Part shown: positions 1 to 4,917 of the stretch, piece by piece
Numbering within the stretch: the stretch's first letter is position 1
Layout of the letters: each line of letters begins with the position of its first letter
Origin: Ahrensia sp.
Lineage (GTDB): Bacteria; Pseudomonadota; Alphaproteobacteria; Rhizobiales; Rhizobiaceae
NCBI GenBank assembly: GCA_003233475.1
Contig: QILU01000134.1
Location: forward strand, 1-5,303
DNA: 5,303 nt
Direction of reading: 5' to 3'
Program-made: the position numbers and the translations under genes
The notes under the pieces: model-generated
What the model saw: only the letters and a program-made list of their open reading frames with translations
What the model was told of the DNA's origin: nothing
The model's database searches: none

Positions 1-65
1 GCTCAATGGTAGAGCAGCAGCCTTCCAAGCTGAATACGAGGGTTCGATTCCCTTCACCCGCTCCA
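1..65 (+). tRNA. tRNA-Gly (anticodon UCC), 5' end cut by window edge
   Basis: This is the 3' portion of a glycine tRNA reading GGA and GGG codons. The D-arm (GCTC at 1-4 pairing GAGC at 12-15), anticodon arm (CAGC 18-21 with GCTG 29-32, loop 22-28), T-arm (38-42 with 50-54, loop TTCGATT) and the 3' acceptor strand (55-61) are all present, followed by discriminator T62 and an encoded CCA at 63-65. The anticodon TCC is at 24-26. The first nine bases, including the 5' acceptor strand, lie outside the window. The encoded CCA and the intact T-arm argue for a functional gene. Confidence 0.96.
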
Positions 66-113
66 GCGCCTTGCTCTGTAATTGCTGTTGTGCCCCGAAC
101 TGGCTGCAGCGTT

Positions 114-132
114 ATCGAACCCTCGATTTTTT
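114..132 (+). terminator. possible weak intrinsic terminator of tRNA-Gly
   Basis: A 5-bp stem (ATCGA 114-118 with TCGAT 123-127, loop ACCC) is followed directly by five T residues (128-132), about 50 nt after the CCA end of tRNA-Gly. The stem is short and only moderately GC-rich, so the call is tentative. The same bases are complementary to the T-arm of the tRNA (see findings). Confidence 0.4.
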
Positions 133-161
133 GTTTCCCGGCTCCGCCGGGGTGGTTCGAT
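114..161. repeat. nested inverted repeats between tRNA-Gly and the rhodanese gene
   Basis: An outer 8-bp inverted repeat (ATCGAACC 114-121 with GGTTCGAT 154-161) encloses a GC-rich 6-bp hairpin (CCCGGC 137-142, loop TCC, GCCGGG 146-151). Neither strand has a T-run directly after the GC-rich hairpin, so it is not a classical terminator. It lies just past the 3' end of the rhodanese gene and could protect that mRNA's 3' end. No gene is visible between 66 and 196. Confidence 0.45.
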
Positions 162-196
162 TCCTGATGGTCGGGTCAAATTTTTACGCATGTTTT

Positions 197-565
197 TTAC
201 GTTTTATCAATCGGCAGATTTTCCCGGTTCCAGGCCATCAGGCCGCCCTTAATCTGGTGCAAATTTTTCATGCCGTGGGCATCAAGAGATTTCACTGCGG
301 CTTTGGTACGCATGCCGCTTTGGCAGCTTATGGCAAGTTTGCAGCCTTTGTTTTGAGCTGCAATTTCCTCGATCTGTTCAATAAAATTCGGACCACTTAG
401 GGCAACGCCTTGGGCCCCTGCGGGCAAACCGGTTTGCTGCCATTCATCCGGTTGACGCACGTCAATAATGACGATTTCGCCGTTCTGCTGCATTTGGTGA
501 GCTTGTTTGGGCGAAAGAGCCTGCGCCAGAGGTTGGCGCAGGCCTAGCATTTCGAGCAAAGACAC
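197..565 (-). CDS. single-domain rhodanese-like sulfurtransferase
   Basis: A 122-residue cytoplasmic rhodanese domain. Such proteins carry a sulfane sulfur as a persulfide on an active-site cysteine and pass it to an acceptor. Visible hallmarks are IIDVRQPDEW at about 33-42 (the CH2A-type motif), the active-site loop CQSGMRT with Cys81 as sulfur carrier (canonical CxxGxR), and the closing GGLMAW at about 107-112. The length is normal for single-domain members and there is no signal peptide. The start is GTG at 563-565, 8 bp after the stop of the DUF2892 gene, with a weak purine-rich AAAGAGA ahead of it, so translation is probably coupled to the upstream gene. E. coli YgaP has a rhodanese domain fused to a DUF2892-type membrane pair, so the two proteins here may act together at the inner membrane. 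The physiological sulfur donor and acceptor cannot be read from sequence. Confidence 0.9.
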   Translation of the reverse strand: MSLLEMLGLRQPLAQALSPKQAHQMQQNGEIVIIDVRQPDEWQQTGLPAGAQGVALSGPNFIEQIEEIAAQNKGCKLAISCQSGMRTKAAVKSLDAHGMKNLHQIKGGLMAWNRENLPIDKT

Positions 566-573
566 GGATCTCT

Positions 574-803
574 TTAACCGTCAGTTTTGGCGCGGGTGCT
601 TGCGCCAATGAGGCGATACATGGGGCAAAAGCTCACAAATCCGGTGACGAGGAATATGGCTCCGGCAATCATCATCACAATTCCAAGCGTGGAAGCTGTT
701 GATGATACAATTCCCATCAGTGGCAGCAGGATAACAGCAGGATAAGGGCTGCGCCCGCGAGAATACGAAAAATACGGTCAGCTGACCCAACATTGAGGTT
801 CAT
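574..803 (-). pseudogene. DUF2892 (YgaP-type) small membrane protein, frameshifted by an 11-bp tandem duplication
   Basis: Translation from the ATG at 801-803 gives MNLNVGSADRIFRILAGAAL, the typical DUF2892 start, then reaches TGA at 717-719 after 28 codons. One base over, the frame continues as MGIVSSTASTLGIV and then GFVSFCPMYRLIGAS up to TAA at 574-576, the typical second membrane segment and C-terminal Cys-Pro motif. The break coincides with two exact tandem copies of an 11-bp unit (CAGCAGGATAA on the + strand, 724-734 and 735-745). Removing one copy yields an uninterrupted 72-residue protein with two membrane segments. AAGGAG lies 7 nt before the ATG, so expression signals are intact. 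The rhodanese gene follows 8 bp later. The rest of the reading frame is undamaged, so the lesion looks recent. It could also be a sequencing error, a reversible slippage site, or a coupled split gene, since the stop overlaps an ATG (TGATG, 719-715). Confidence 0.85.
724..745. repeat. exact 11-bp tandem duplication inside the DUF2892 gene
   Basis: CAGCAGGATAA occurs twice head to tail (724-734, 735-745) with no mismatch, and the periodicity ends sharply on both sides. Eleven is not a multiple of three, so the second copy shifts the reading frame. This is the signature of replication slippage. Confidence 0.95.
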
Positions 804-832
804 TAGATTTCTCCTTGGTTAAGTTGGACTGA

Positions 833-838
833 TAAATA
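833..838 (-). promoter_or_regulatory. candidate -10 element of the DUF2892-rhodanese transcript
   Basis: TATTTA on the - strand lies 29 bp before the DUF2892 ATG. No good -35 hexamer stands at the proper distance, which fits an activator-dependent promoter served by the palindrome at 861-873. The implied transcription start is near 826. Confidence 0.4.
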
Positions 839-860
839 CGACGGCTTGAGTTTGTCTTCT

Positions 861-873
861 GTGACTTAGTCAC
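861..873. promoter_or_regulatory. 13-bp palindrome, probable Crp/Fnr-type operator
   Basis: GTGACT-T-AGTCAC is a perfect inverted repeat of two 6-bp arms around one central base, in the 90-bp gap between the regulator and the DUF2892 gene. The half-site GTGA is that of CRP-like proteins, although the TGTGA...TCAC spacing is 5 rather than the usual 6 bp. Its centre (867) is about 41 bp upstream of the start implied by TATTTA at 833-838, the class II activator position. The adjacent regulator keeps the R-E-x-x-x-R recognition-helix residues that read GTGA in CRP. Binding is an inference. Confidence 0.55.
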
Positions 874-893
874 GAAACGTCAAAATTTCTAAA

Positions 894-1508
894 TTAGTCA
901 ACAGGGGTGCATAGTTTTTGCAGCCCTGTGCTGGATAGAATTTTCAATCCTCCCCGATGTCTCTTGATCAACCCTTCTTTTTCCCAGCCGGCAAGCCTGC
1001 GGCTAATCACTTCACGGGCGGTGCCAATGTCGGCGGCCAGTTGTTCATGGGTGATTGTCAGTTCCTTATCGTCTTTGTTGAGTTCCAGCAGGCGTGAGGC
1101 TATGCGGCTGTCGAGGGATGAAAACGCCACTTCGTCAATTTTTATCATCATGGTGGAAAGGCGGCTGGCAAACGAGTCAAATACCAATTGCCGGAATTCG
1201 GCCGAGGTTGCCAGAAGGGACAGAAATTCGCCCTCCGACAGGGTGAGAGCATGAATGTCTTTTTCCACATGAGCTTCGGCGCAGTAGTCTTCACCGCTCA
1301 GCAGACACGATGTCGTCAGGATGCAAGTCTCGTTAGCACCAAAGCGGTACAACAATATAGATTTTCCACTCTTCGCAATGAGATCAACGCGAATCGAGCC
1401 TTGGAGCAGATAATAGAAATTTTGACAGGGGTCTCCCGCGCCAAAGATCTGTTGTCCGGCGCTTAATGAAACCTCGCGGGAATTTTTCAGGCATTCAGGT
1501 CTACTCAT
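894..1508 (-). CDS. Crp/Fnr-family transcriptional regulator
   Basis: A 204-residue DNA-binding regulator. The N-terminal cyclic-nucleotide-binding-like beta-barrel spans about 12-95 (GAGDPCQNFYYLLQGSIRV is the typical start), a dimerisation helix about 100-128, and a winged helix-turn-helix about 150-192. The recognition helix has R165, E166, S169 and R170: R/E/R as in CRP and E-x-x-S-R as in FNR. The FNR iron-sulfur cysteine set is absent, so it is not an oxygen sensor of that kind. Cysteines are at 6, 28, 62, 68, 76 and 200; the CILTTSCLL segment (62-70) and Cys76 lie in the sensor domain. The ATG at 1506-1508 is preceded by GGA. It is encoded just upstream of, and in the same direction as, the DUF2892-rhodanese pair, with an operator-like palindrome in between. 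The likely role is activation of that pair in response to a sulfur species, which is inferred from context only. Confidence 0.88.
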   Translation of the reverse strand: MSRPECLKNSREVSLSAGQQIFGAGDPCQNFYYLLQGSIRVDLIAKSGKSILLYRFGANETCILTTSCLLSGEDYCAEAHVEKDIHALTLSEGEFLSLLATSAEFRQLVFDSFASRLSTMMIKIDEVAFSSLDSRIASRLLELNKDDKELTITHEQLAADIGTAREVISRRLAGWEKEGLIKRHRGGLKILSSTGLQKLCTPVD

Positions 1509-1516
1509 GTTTATTC

Positions 1517-1529
1517 CGCAATTTTTGCG
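1517..1529. promoter_or_regulatory. 13-bp inverted repeat in the leader of the regulator gene
   Basis: CGCAA-TTT-TTGCG begins 9 bp upstream of the regulator's ATG. It has the same 13-bp size as the palindrome before the DUF2892 gene but different arms. It adjoins a motif (CGTCAA and AATTTCT, 1528-1543) also found at 878-890. It may be an autoregulatory site or an RNA hairpin, and support is modest. The remaining stretch 1560-1722 up to tRNA-Glu holds no convincing gene. Confidence 0.3.
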
Positions 1530-1722
1530 TCAACAAAATTTCTCATTAAGGCGATCGCCAACCCGGTTGTTGTCGTTCATTTTCTGGTTCCGCGGGATTG
1601 TGTGGGTTCGTGGTACACTAATCTATGGACTATGCATACTGAAGTGGTGAGCAGGGCAATGACCCCGCCGATACAAAGTGCCTGCAGTGTGGGCGTGAAT
1701 GGGTCTGGGGTCTAGGAAATTC

Positions 1723-1797
1723 TGGTAGTCCCTAGGGGAATCGAACCCCTCTTTCCAGGTTGAAAACCTGGCGTCCTAACCGATAGACGAAGGGACC
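1723..1797 (-). tRNA. tRNA-Glu (anticodon UUC)
   Basis: A complete 75-nt glutamate tRNA, read on the - strand from G at 1797. The acceptor strands GGTCCCT and AGGGACT pair apart from a G-T at the outermost position. The anticodon stem CCAGG/CCTGG encloses loop TTTTCAA with anticodon TTC (1762-1764). The T-arm carries GGTTCGATTCC and the gene encodes CCA (1723-1725). It has its own promoter just upstream. The regulator gene lies about 215 bp downstream on the same strand, with no obvious intrinsic terminator between them. Confidence 0.98.
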
Positions 1798-1809
1798 ACA
1801 GTCGCAGGG

Positions 1810-1838
1810 TGTATAGGCAGGAAAATTGATGGCTGCAA
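1810..1838 (-). promoter_or_regulatory. sigma70-type promoter of tRNA-Glu
   Basis: On the - strand TTGCAG (1833-1838) and TATACA (1810-1815) are separated by exactly 17 bp. The -10 is followed by a GC-rich CCCTGCG discriminator typical of stringently controlled stable-RNA promoters. The implied start is a few bases before the tRNA 5' end at 1797. Confidence 0.7.
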
Positions 1839-1925
1839 GCCTGTTATCAGCAAATCTGCAGAGAAATTATTGATCCATATGGGGCATCGGGCAATCGCGT
1901 TAAATCCGTTCTGGAATCTGTGCCG

Positions 1926-3035
1926 TCAGGATTTTCTTTTTCGGCGGTTTCCCTTGCGGGTGCGGCGGCAACTGTTCCATGCGCGTTTGGCACCAATGTC
2001 GATATGTACTGCGTTGGTATAGCAGTAAGTCCCAACACCGCCGCGACCAGGAATGCTGCGCAGATATCTTGCCAGCTTCCATTTGCTGACACCTTTAACT
2101 TGAATGTCGGCGGCGATACAACGAATATGGGTGGAGTTGCGGGCACCGCCTACGCGCCTGTTATAAGCTTTGGAGCGGTAGCCGGAGCTGACAATCGGAG
2201 ATCGGCCAAACCGGCGTTCAACTTGCTTTAGGATTCTAAGCAAACGGGGTGGGAAGCAACCCACTTTGACACCTCTGCGTTGTAACAACAGGCCGTTAGT
2301 GCCGCGGCGGGCCAGATTGGCAACACCGGCAACCTTAACCGGTTCATCAAATTCTTCCGTCTCGTTGCTGTCGATTCCGAATATTTTTTTCAGGCGAACC
2401 CCGGGCAATCCCTTCTTCCCATTACGAATTTCTGCTCTTATTTTTCTTGGCGGTTTGGCTGGCTTGGAGGATTTTCGTGCAGTTTTTTTTGAAACATTGC
2501 CGGCCTCATTGTTTCGCGCCAGGGCAGCAAACAAATTGTTGTTATTTTGTGGCTTGGTTACAGTTTTTGGCACAGGATCGGGCTTTGGTTTAGGCTTGGA
2601 TGCTGGCTCTGGCTCTGGTTTCTGTTCAACAATTGTTGCCGGTGCGGCCTCTGGTGCGTGGGGTGGTGGCGCCAGAGCCGGAGGGGGAGGAGTTATGGCA
2701 ACATTGCTCACGGCGTCGTGTGGTGGGGTGGTGGTGGCGGGAGCTGGAACCAAAGCACTTCTTACCGCCGGGCTAAGGTTGGTTTCTGTTTCCGAACCCG
2801 CCACTTCAGGGACAGGTGTTTGATGGGTCGGAAGTTCTTTTTCCAGAGGGTTGTCGGTTGAAGAATTTGTTGGTTCCTGCTTGGCTGTTTCTTCAGTCGA
2901 AAGCAATGTTCCAAGATTTTGAGGCGGCAGGGCGGAACCAGCCACACAACCTGCGAGAAAAATGCTGGCAAGTAGTGCAAAAAGGAGTTTAAGCCTTTGA
3001 TGTAAATTCAAAAATTTTCTAAAAGAGAAAATCAC
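1926..3035 (-). CDS. lipoprotein with C-terminal M15_3 (YcbK/D-Ala-D-Ala carboxypeptidase-like) domain
   Basis: A 369-residue envelope protein. A hydrophobic signal (about 14-29) ends in the lipobox LAGC, with Cys30 the predicted lipidated residue. Residues about 95-165 are low complexity and rich in Pro, Ala, Glu and Lys, probably a periplasmic spacer, followed by a strongly basic stretch (183-218). The catalytic domain spans about 245-357: GYRS at 285-288, S-T-H with His303, A-A-D with Asp310 and V-H-I-D with His344 match the three zinc ligands of the M15 family. Such enzymes cut D-Ala-containing peptidoglycan peptides, but the exact bond is unknown here. The C-terminus is very basic. The start is GTG (3033-3035) after ACGGGG at a 6-nt spacing. 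A TTG eight codons in would also give a lipoprotein signal but lacks a ribosome binding site. Neighbours do not suggest a shared operon. Confidence 0.85.
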   Translation of the reverse strand: MIFSFRKFLNLHQRLKLLFALLASIFLAGCVAGSALPPQNLGTLLSTEETAKQEPTNSSTDNPLEKELPTHQTPVPEVAGSETETNLSPAVRSALVPAPATTTPPHDAVSNVAITPPPPALAPPPHAPEAAPATIVEQKPEPEPASKPKPKPDPVPKTVTKPQNNNNLFAALARNNEAGNVSKKTARKSSKPAKPPRKIRAEIRNGKKGLPGVRLKKIFGIDSNETEEFDEPVKVAGVANLARRGTNGLLLQRRGVKVGCFPPRLLRILKQVERRFGRSPIVSSGYRSKAYNRRVGGARNSTHIRCIAADIQVKGVSKWKLARYLRSIPGRGGVGTYCYTNAVHIDIGAKRAWNSCRRTRKGNRRKRKS

Positions 3036-3319
3036 TTATTGCCCCGTTATTACAGTTTATTCGACCAGCTACTGATCCTGTTTTGGTTTTTGCACATGGC
3101 CAACAAATTGCGCGTTACAAACCCACCAGTTTTGTACGTCGCGTTGTTATCAAGCCCAAACTTCCAGATCAATACGCTTGAACAAATATTCATGAAAATT
3201 AGGCCAATTAAAAATTCGTGTTAGCCCCACAGAACCCGAATAAAAAGTAAGTACGGCAGCAATATGACCAATTGCGGGGGCAGGCGGAGACATGAATTTC
3301 CGTTCCGGTTTTTGACATC
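3036..3319. other. intergenic stretch between gloA and the M15 lipoprotein gene
   Basis: This 284-bp stretch is AT-rich and must contain the promoter of the lipoprotein gene, but no clear -35/-10 pair is visible. I see no strong terminator for gloA. A 47-codon open frame on the - strand (3293-3150, beginning MSPPAPAIGHIAAVLTF) starts 26 bp after gloA with a mediocre GGAA ahead of its ATG; it is unassigned and uncertain. Confidence 0.5.
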
Positions 3320-3760
3320 TCACCAGGTTCCGGTGTTTTCCATCGAGAGCCACGGCTCGGCCGGGGGAAGCGCATCTCCGCCTTGCAACAATTCGAAGGA
3401 AATATTGTCCGGGGATTTTACAAACGCCATGCGCCCGTCGCGGGGAGGGCGATTGATGGTGACTCCGGCATCCATCAGTTTCTGGCAGGTCTGGTATATG
3501 TTTTCGACGGTATAGGCGAGGTGGCCGAAATTTCGACCACTGTCATAGTCTTCAGGATCCCAATTATAGGTGAGTTCCAACTCAGGGGCGCGTTCGGTGG
3601 TGGCCCGTTCCACATCTGCAGATCCGGCCAAAAATATGAGAGTGAAACGACCGCCTTCATATTCCTTGCGCCTGGTTTCAACCATCCCCAGTTTATTAAT
3701 GTAAAAGTCTAAGGAAGCTTCCAGGTCTTTTACGCGCACCATTGTGTGAAGGTATTTCAT
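3320..3760 (-). CDS. gloA: lactoylglutathione lyase (glyoxalase I)
   Basis: A 146-residue cytosolic glyoxalase I. It isomerises the hemithioacetal of methylglyoxal and glutathione to S-lactoylglutathione, the first step of methylglyoxal detoxification. The four metal ligands of the E. coli enzyme are all present: His5 in KYLHTM, Glu62 in ELTYNW, His80 in FGHLAY and Glu123 in SFELL. Two vicinal-oxygen-chelate repeats, about 1-65 and 76-125, form the fold. The short bacterial length suggests the nickel/cobalt-type class. The C-terminal tail ending [15 protein letters not shown] is the form I associate with alphaproteobacteria. The frame stays open to 3916, but homology begins at the Met encoded at 3758-3760, so that ATG is chosen despite a weak ribosome binding site. 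The gene is divergent from the cold-shock gene and appears monocistronic. Confidence 0.95.
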   Translation of the reverse strand: MKYLHTMVRVKDLEASLDFYINKLGMVETRRKEYEGGRFTLIFLAGSADVERATTERAPELELTYNWDPEDYDSGRNFGHLAYTVENIYQTCQKLMDAGVTINRPPRDGRMAFVKSPDNISFELLQGGDALPPAEPWLSMENTGTW

Positions 3761-3795
3761 GGCATGGACTTTCGGATGATGTCGATAGAGTTTTG

Positions 3796-3823
3796 AATCT
3801 AAAGGGCAGTTGGAGAAAGACAA
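3796..3823 (-). promoter_or_regulatory. candidate gloA promoter
   Basis: TTGTCT (3818-3823) and TAGATT (3796-3801) on the - strand are 16 bp apart, and the -10 is 35 bp from the gloA ATG. It is a reasonable sigma70-like match, but not the only possible one in this AT-rich region. Confidence 0.3.
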
Positions 3824-3935
3824 GGTGCCGTTGAAAATAATGCCATCAGCCCGTGTATAAACGCGAAAACGCCGAAATACCCTTGGAAAAAGCGCCATGT
3901 GGCTTGAAAGAGGCATAAAAAAAATTGCTAGACAC

Positions 3936-3966
3936 TTGCAGGACTTTCGGGTCGACGTGCTAAATT
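3936..3966 (+). promoter_or_regulatory. candidate promoter of the cold-shock gene
   Basis: TTGCAG (3936-3941) is followed by GTGCTAAATT, giving a -10 CTAAAT (3960-3965, 18-bp spacer) or TAAATT (19-bp spacer). The implied start near 3972 leaves an 85-nt untranslated leader, long as is common for cold-shock mRNAs. Confidence 0.45.
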
Positions 3967-4029
3967 AAGCAACGAATCAAAGGTGGCCTCTTTTGTAAAT
4001 TGAGTTCGCCTGCTGTTCTTTTTTATTGT

Positions 4030-4048
4030 TCACCATTTTGGTGAGGGG
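4030..4048 (+). promoter_or_regulatory. ribosome binding site of the cold-shock gene overlapped by a small hairpin
   Basis: GAGGGG (4043-4048) lies 8 nt before the ATG at 4057. A 5-bp hairpin, TCACC (4030-4034), loop ATTTT, GGTGA (4040-4044), takes up its first two bases and the flanking GGT. The stem is short, so it would be marginally stable. It could tune translation with temperature, but this is unproven. Confidence 0.45.
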
Positions 4049-4056
4049 AATCGTTT

Positions 4057-4794
4057 ATGGGCTCTAAGCTGACATCAAATCCGTCTGCGGAAGAAAACAA
4101 CGCTTCGGATCATGAAAATAACGAGAGTTCTGGAATCGGTATTGCCGAAGCTTCGGGTGGGAAACCTGTTGAAAACCTCGAAACCAAGGGGATGGGAACC
4201 GGGGTTGTGGAAACTGGCAGTCCGTCAGATTCCGCCACCGCCCCGGCAATTGTTACGGGTGAAGATGGCCTTCCGACAGAAGTTATTGTGGTGGCCGGTG
4301 CAATCAAGTGGTTTGATGTTTCAAAAGGCTTTGGCTTTGTGGTTCCCGACGATGATCTGCCGGATGTGTTGCTGCACGTTTCCTGCCTGCGGGATGATGG
4401 TTTTCAAACCGCGCTTGAAGGTGCCCGCATTGTCTGTGAAGTGGTCTCCAAAACCCGGGGGCTGCAAGCGTTTCGCGTGCTTTCCATGGATAACTCCACC
4501 GCAATTCACCCATCCCAACTGCCCCCGGCAAATACCCATGTTGATGTTCAGGCAACCAGCGAGTTGGTGCGCGCCGAGGTTAAGTGGTTCAACCGCACTA
4601 AAGGCTTTGGCTTTTTGACCAGAGGTGAGGGGACAGAGGATATATTTATCCACATGGAAACCCTGCGGCGTTACGGATTGACAGAAATTCGACCCGGCCA
4701 GTTTGTCATGGTCAAATTTGGCGACGGGCAAAAAGGCCTGATGGCCGCGGAAATTCATCCCTGCTCCGGAACCGATGGGCCACGGAGCCACTAA
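4057..4794 (+). CDS. protein with two cold-shock domains
   Basis: A 245-residue cytoplasmic nucleic-acid-binding protein, expected to bind single-stranded RNA or DNA as an RNA chaperone. Cold-shock domain 1 spans about 78-145 (AIKWFD, RNP1 KGFGF at 90-94, RNP2 VLLHV at 104-108). Domain 2 spans about 172-235 (EVKWFN, RNP1 KGFGF at 182-186, RNP2 IFIHM at 196-200). A polar linker of about 25 residues joins them. Two-domain proteins of this kind, such as Caulobacter CspC and CspD, are characteristic of alphaproteobacteria, in contrast to the roughly 70-residue single-domain CspA of E. coli. The first 75 or so residues are low complexity, acidic and rich in Gly, Ser, Asn and Glu, probably disordered. 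The start is an ATG with a good ribosome binding site and a long leader. The DUF192 gene follows 123 bp later on the same strand. Confidence 0.92.
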   Translation: MGSKLTSNPSAEENNASDHENNESSGIGIAEASGGKPVENLETKGMGTGVVETGSPSDSATAPAIVTGEDGLPTEVIVVAGAIKWFDVSKGFGFVVPDDDLPDVLLHVSCLRDDGFQTALEGARIVCEVVSKTRGLQAFRVLSMDNSTAIHPSQLPPANTHVDVQATSELVRAEVKWFNRTKGFGFLTRGEGTEDIFIHMETLRRYGLTEIRPGQFVMVKFGDGQKGLMAAEIHPCSGTDGPRSH

Positions 4795-4917
4795 TTTTCA
4801 GATTCATCAAATTCCGCCAGCAGTCATGTTGATCATTTCCGCTGTTTTTCTGCCTCCATTTTTACGCCTAAATTTAGCGCCTATATAAAGTCAAACTTTC
4901 AGGACTGGAGAATTCAC
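4795..4917 (+). other. spacer between the cold-shock and DUF192 genes with possible promoter
   Basis: TATATA (4883-4888) could be a -10 element for the DUF192 gene, but the bases 17 bp upstream (TTTTTA) are a poor -35. Two short palindromes flank it: CTAAATTTAG (4868-4877) and AAAGT-CAA-ACTTT (4887-4899). No convincing terminator follows the cold-shock gene, so read-through is possible. Confidence 0.35.

Noticed and set aside
137..151. GC-rich hairpin CCCGGC-TCC-GCCGGG as a terminator
   Set aside because: No T-run follows it on the + strand, and on the - strand it is followed by AAACAAAAAA, not T residues. Kept only as an inverted repeat.
71..400. 109-codon + strand frame opposite the rhodanese gene
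   Set aside because: It starts just after the tRNA and lies mostly antisense to the clearly real rhodanese gene. It shows no domain and no ribosome binding site.
581..793. 70-codon - strand frame starting MLGQLTVFFVF across the DUF2892 gene
   Set aside because: It is an out-of-frame reading. The true family sequence lies in the two other frames joined at the duplication.
1550..1559. Palindrome GGCGATCGCC upstream of the regulator
   Set aside because: A single short GC palindrome with no partner copy in the window and no positional logic. The core octamer GCGATCGC is common in many bacterial genomes.
2266..2823. 185-codon + strand frame opposite the lipoprotein gene
   Set aside because: It mirrors the Pro/Ala/Lys-rich linker, giving Gly/Val/Leu repeats. 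Such long antisense frames are expected over low-complexity coding sequence.
3298..3314. CCG-TTC-CGG followed by T5 as a + strand terminator
   Set aside because: A 3-bp stem, and no + strand gene ends there.
3761..3916. 52-codon N-terminal extension of glyoxalase I
   Set aside because: It is open in frame, but family similarity begins at KYLHTM, the extension has no recognisable content and it would cover the likely promoter.
4112..4618. 168-codon + strand frame inside the cold-shock gene
   Set aside because: It overlaps the two real cold-shock domains in another frame and has no motif of its own.
4817..4855. CAGC ... GCTG followed by TTTTT as terminator of the cold-shock gene
   Set aside because: Only four base pairs around a loop of more than 20 nt, too weak to support.
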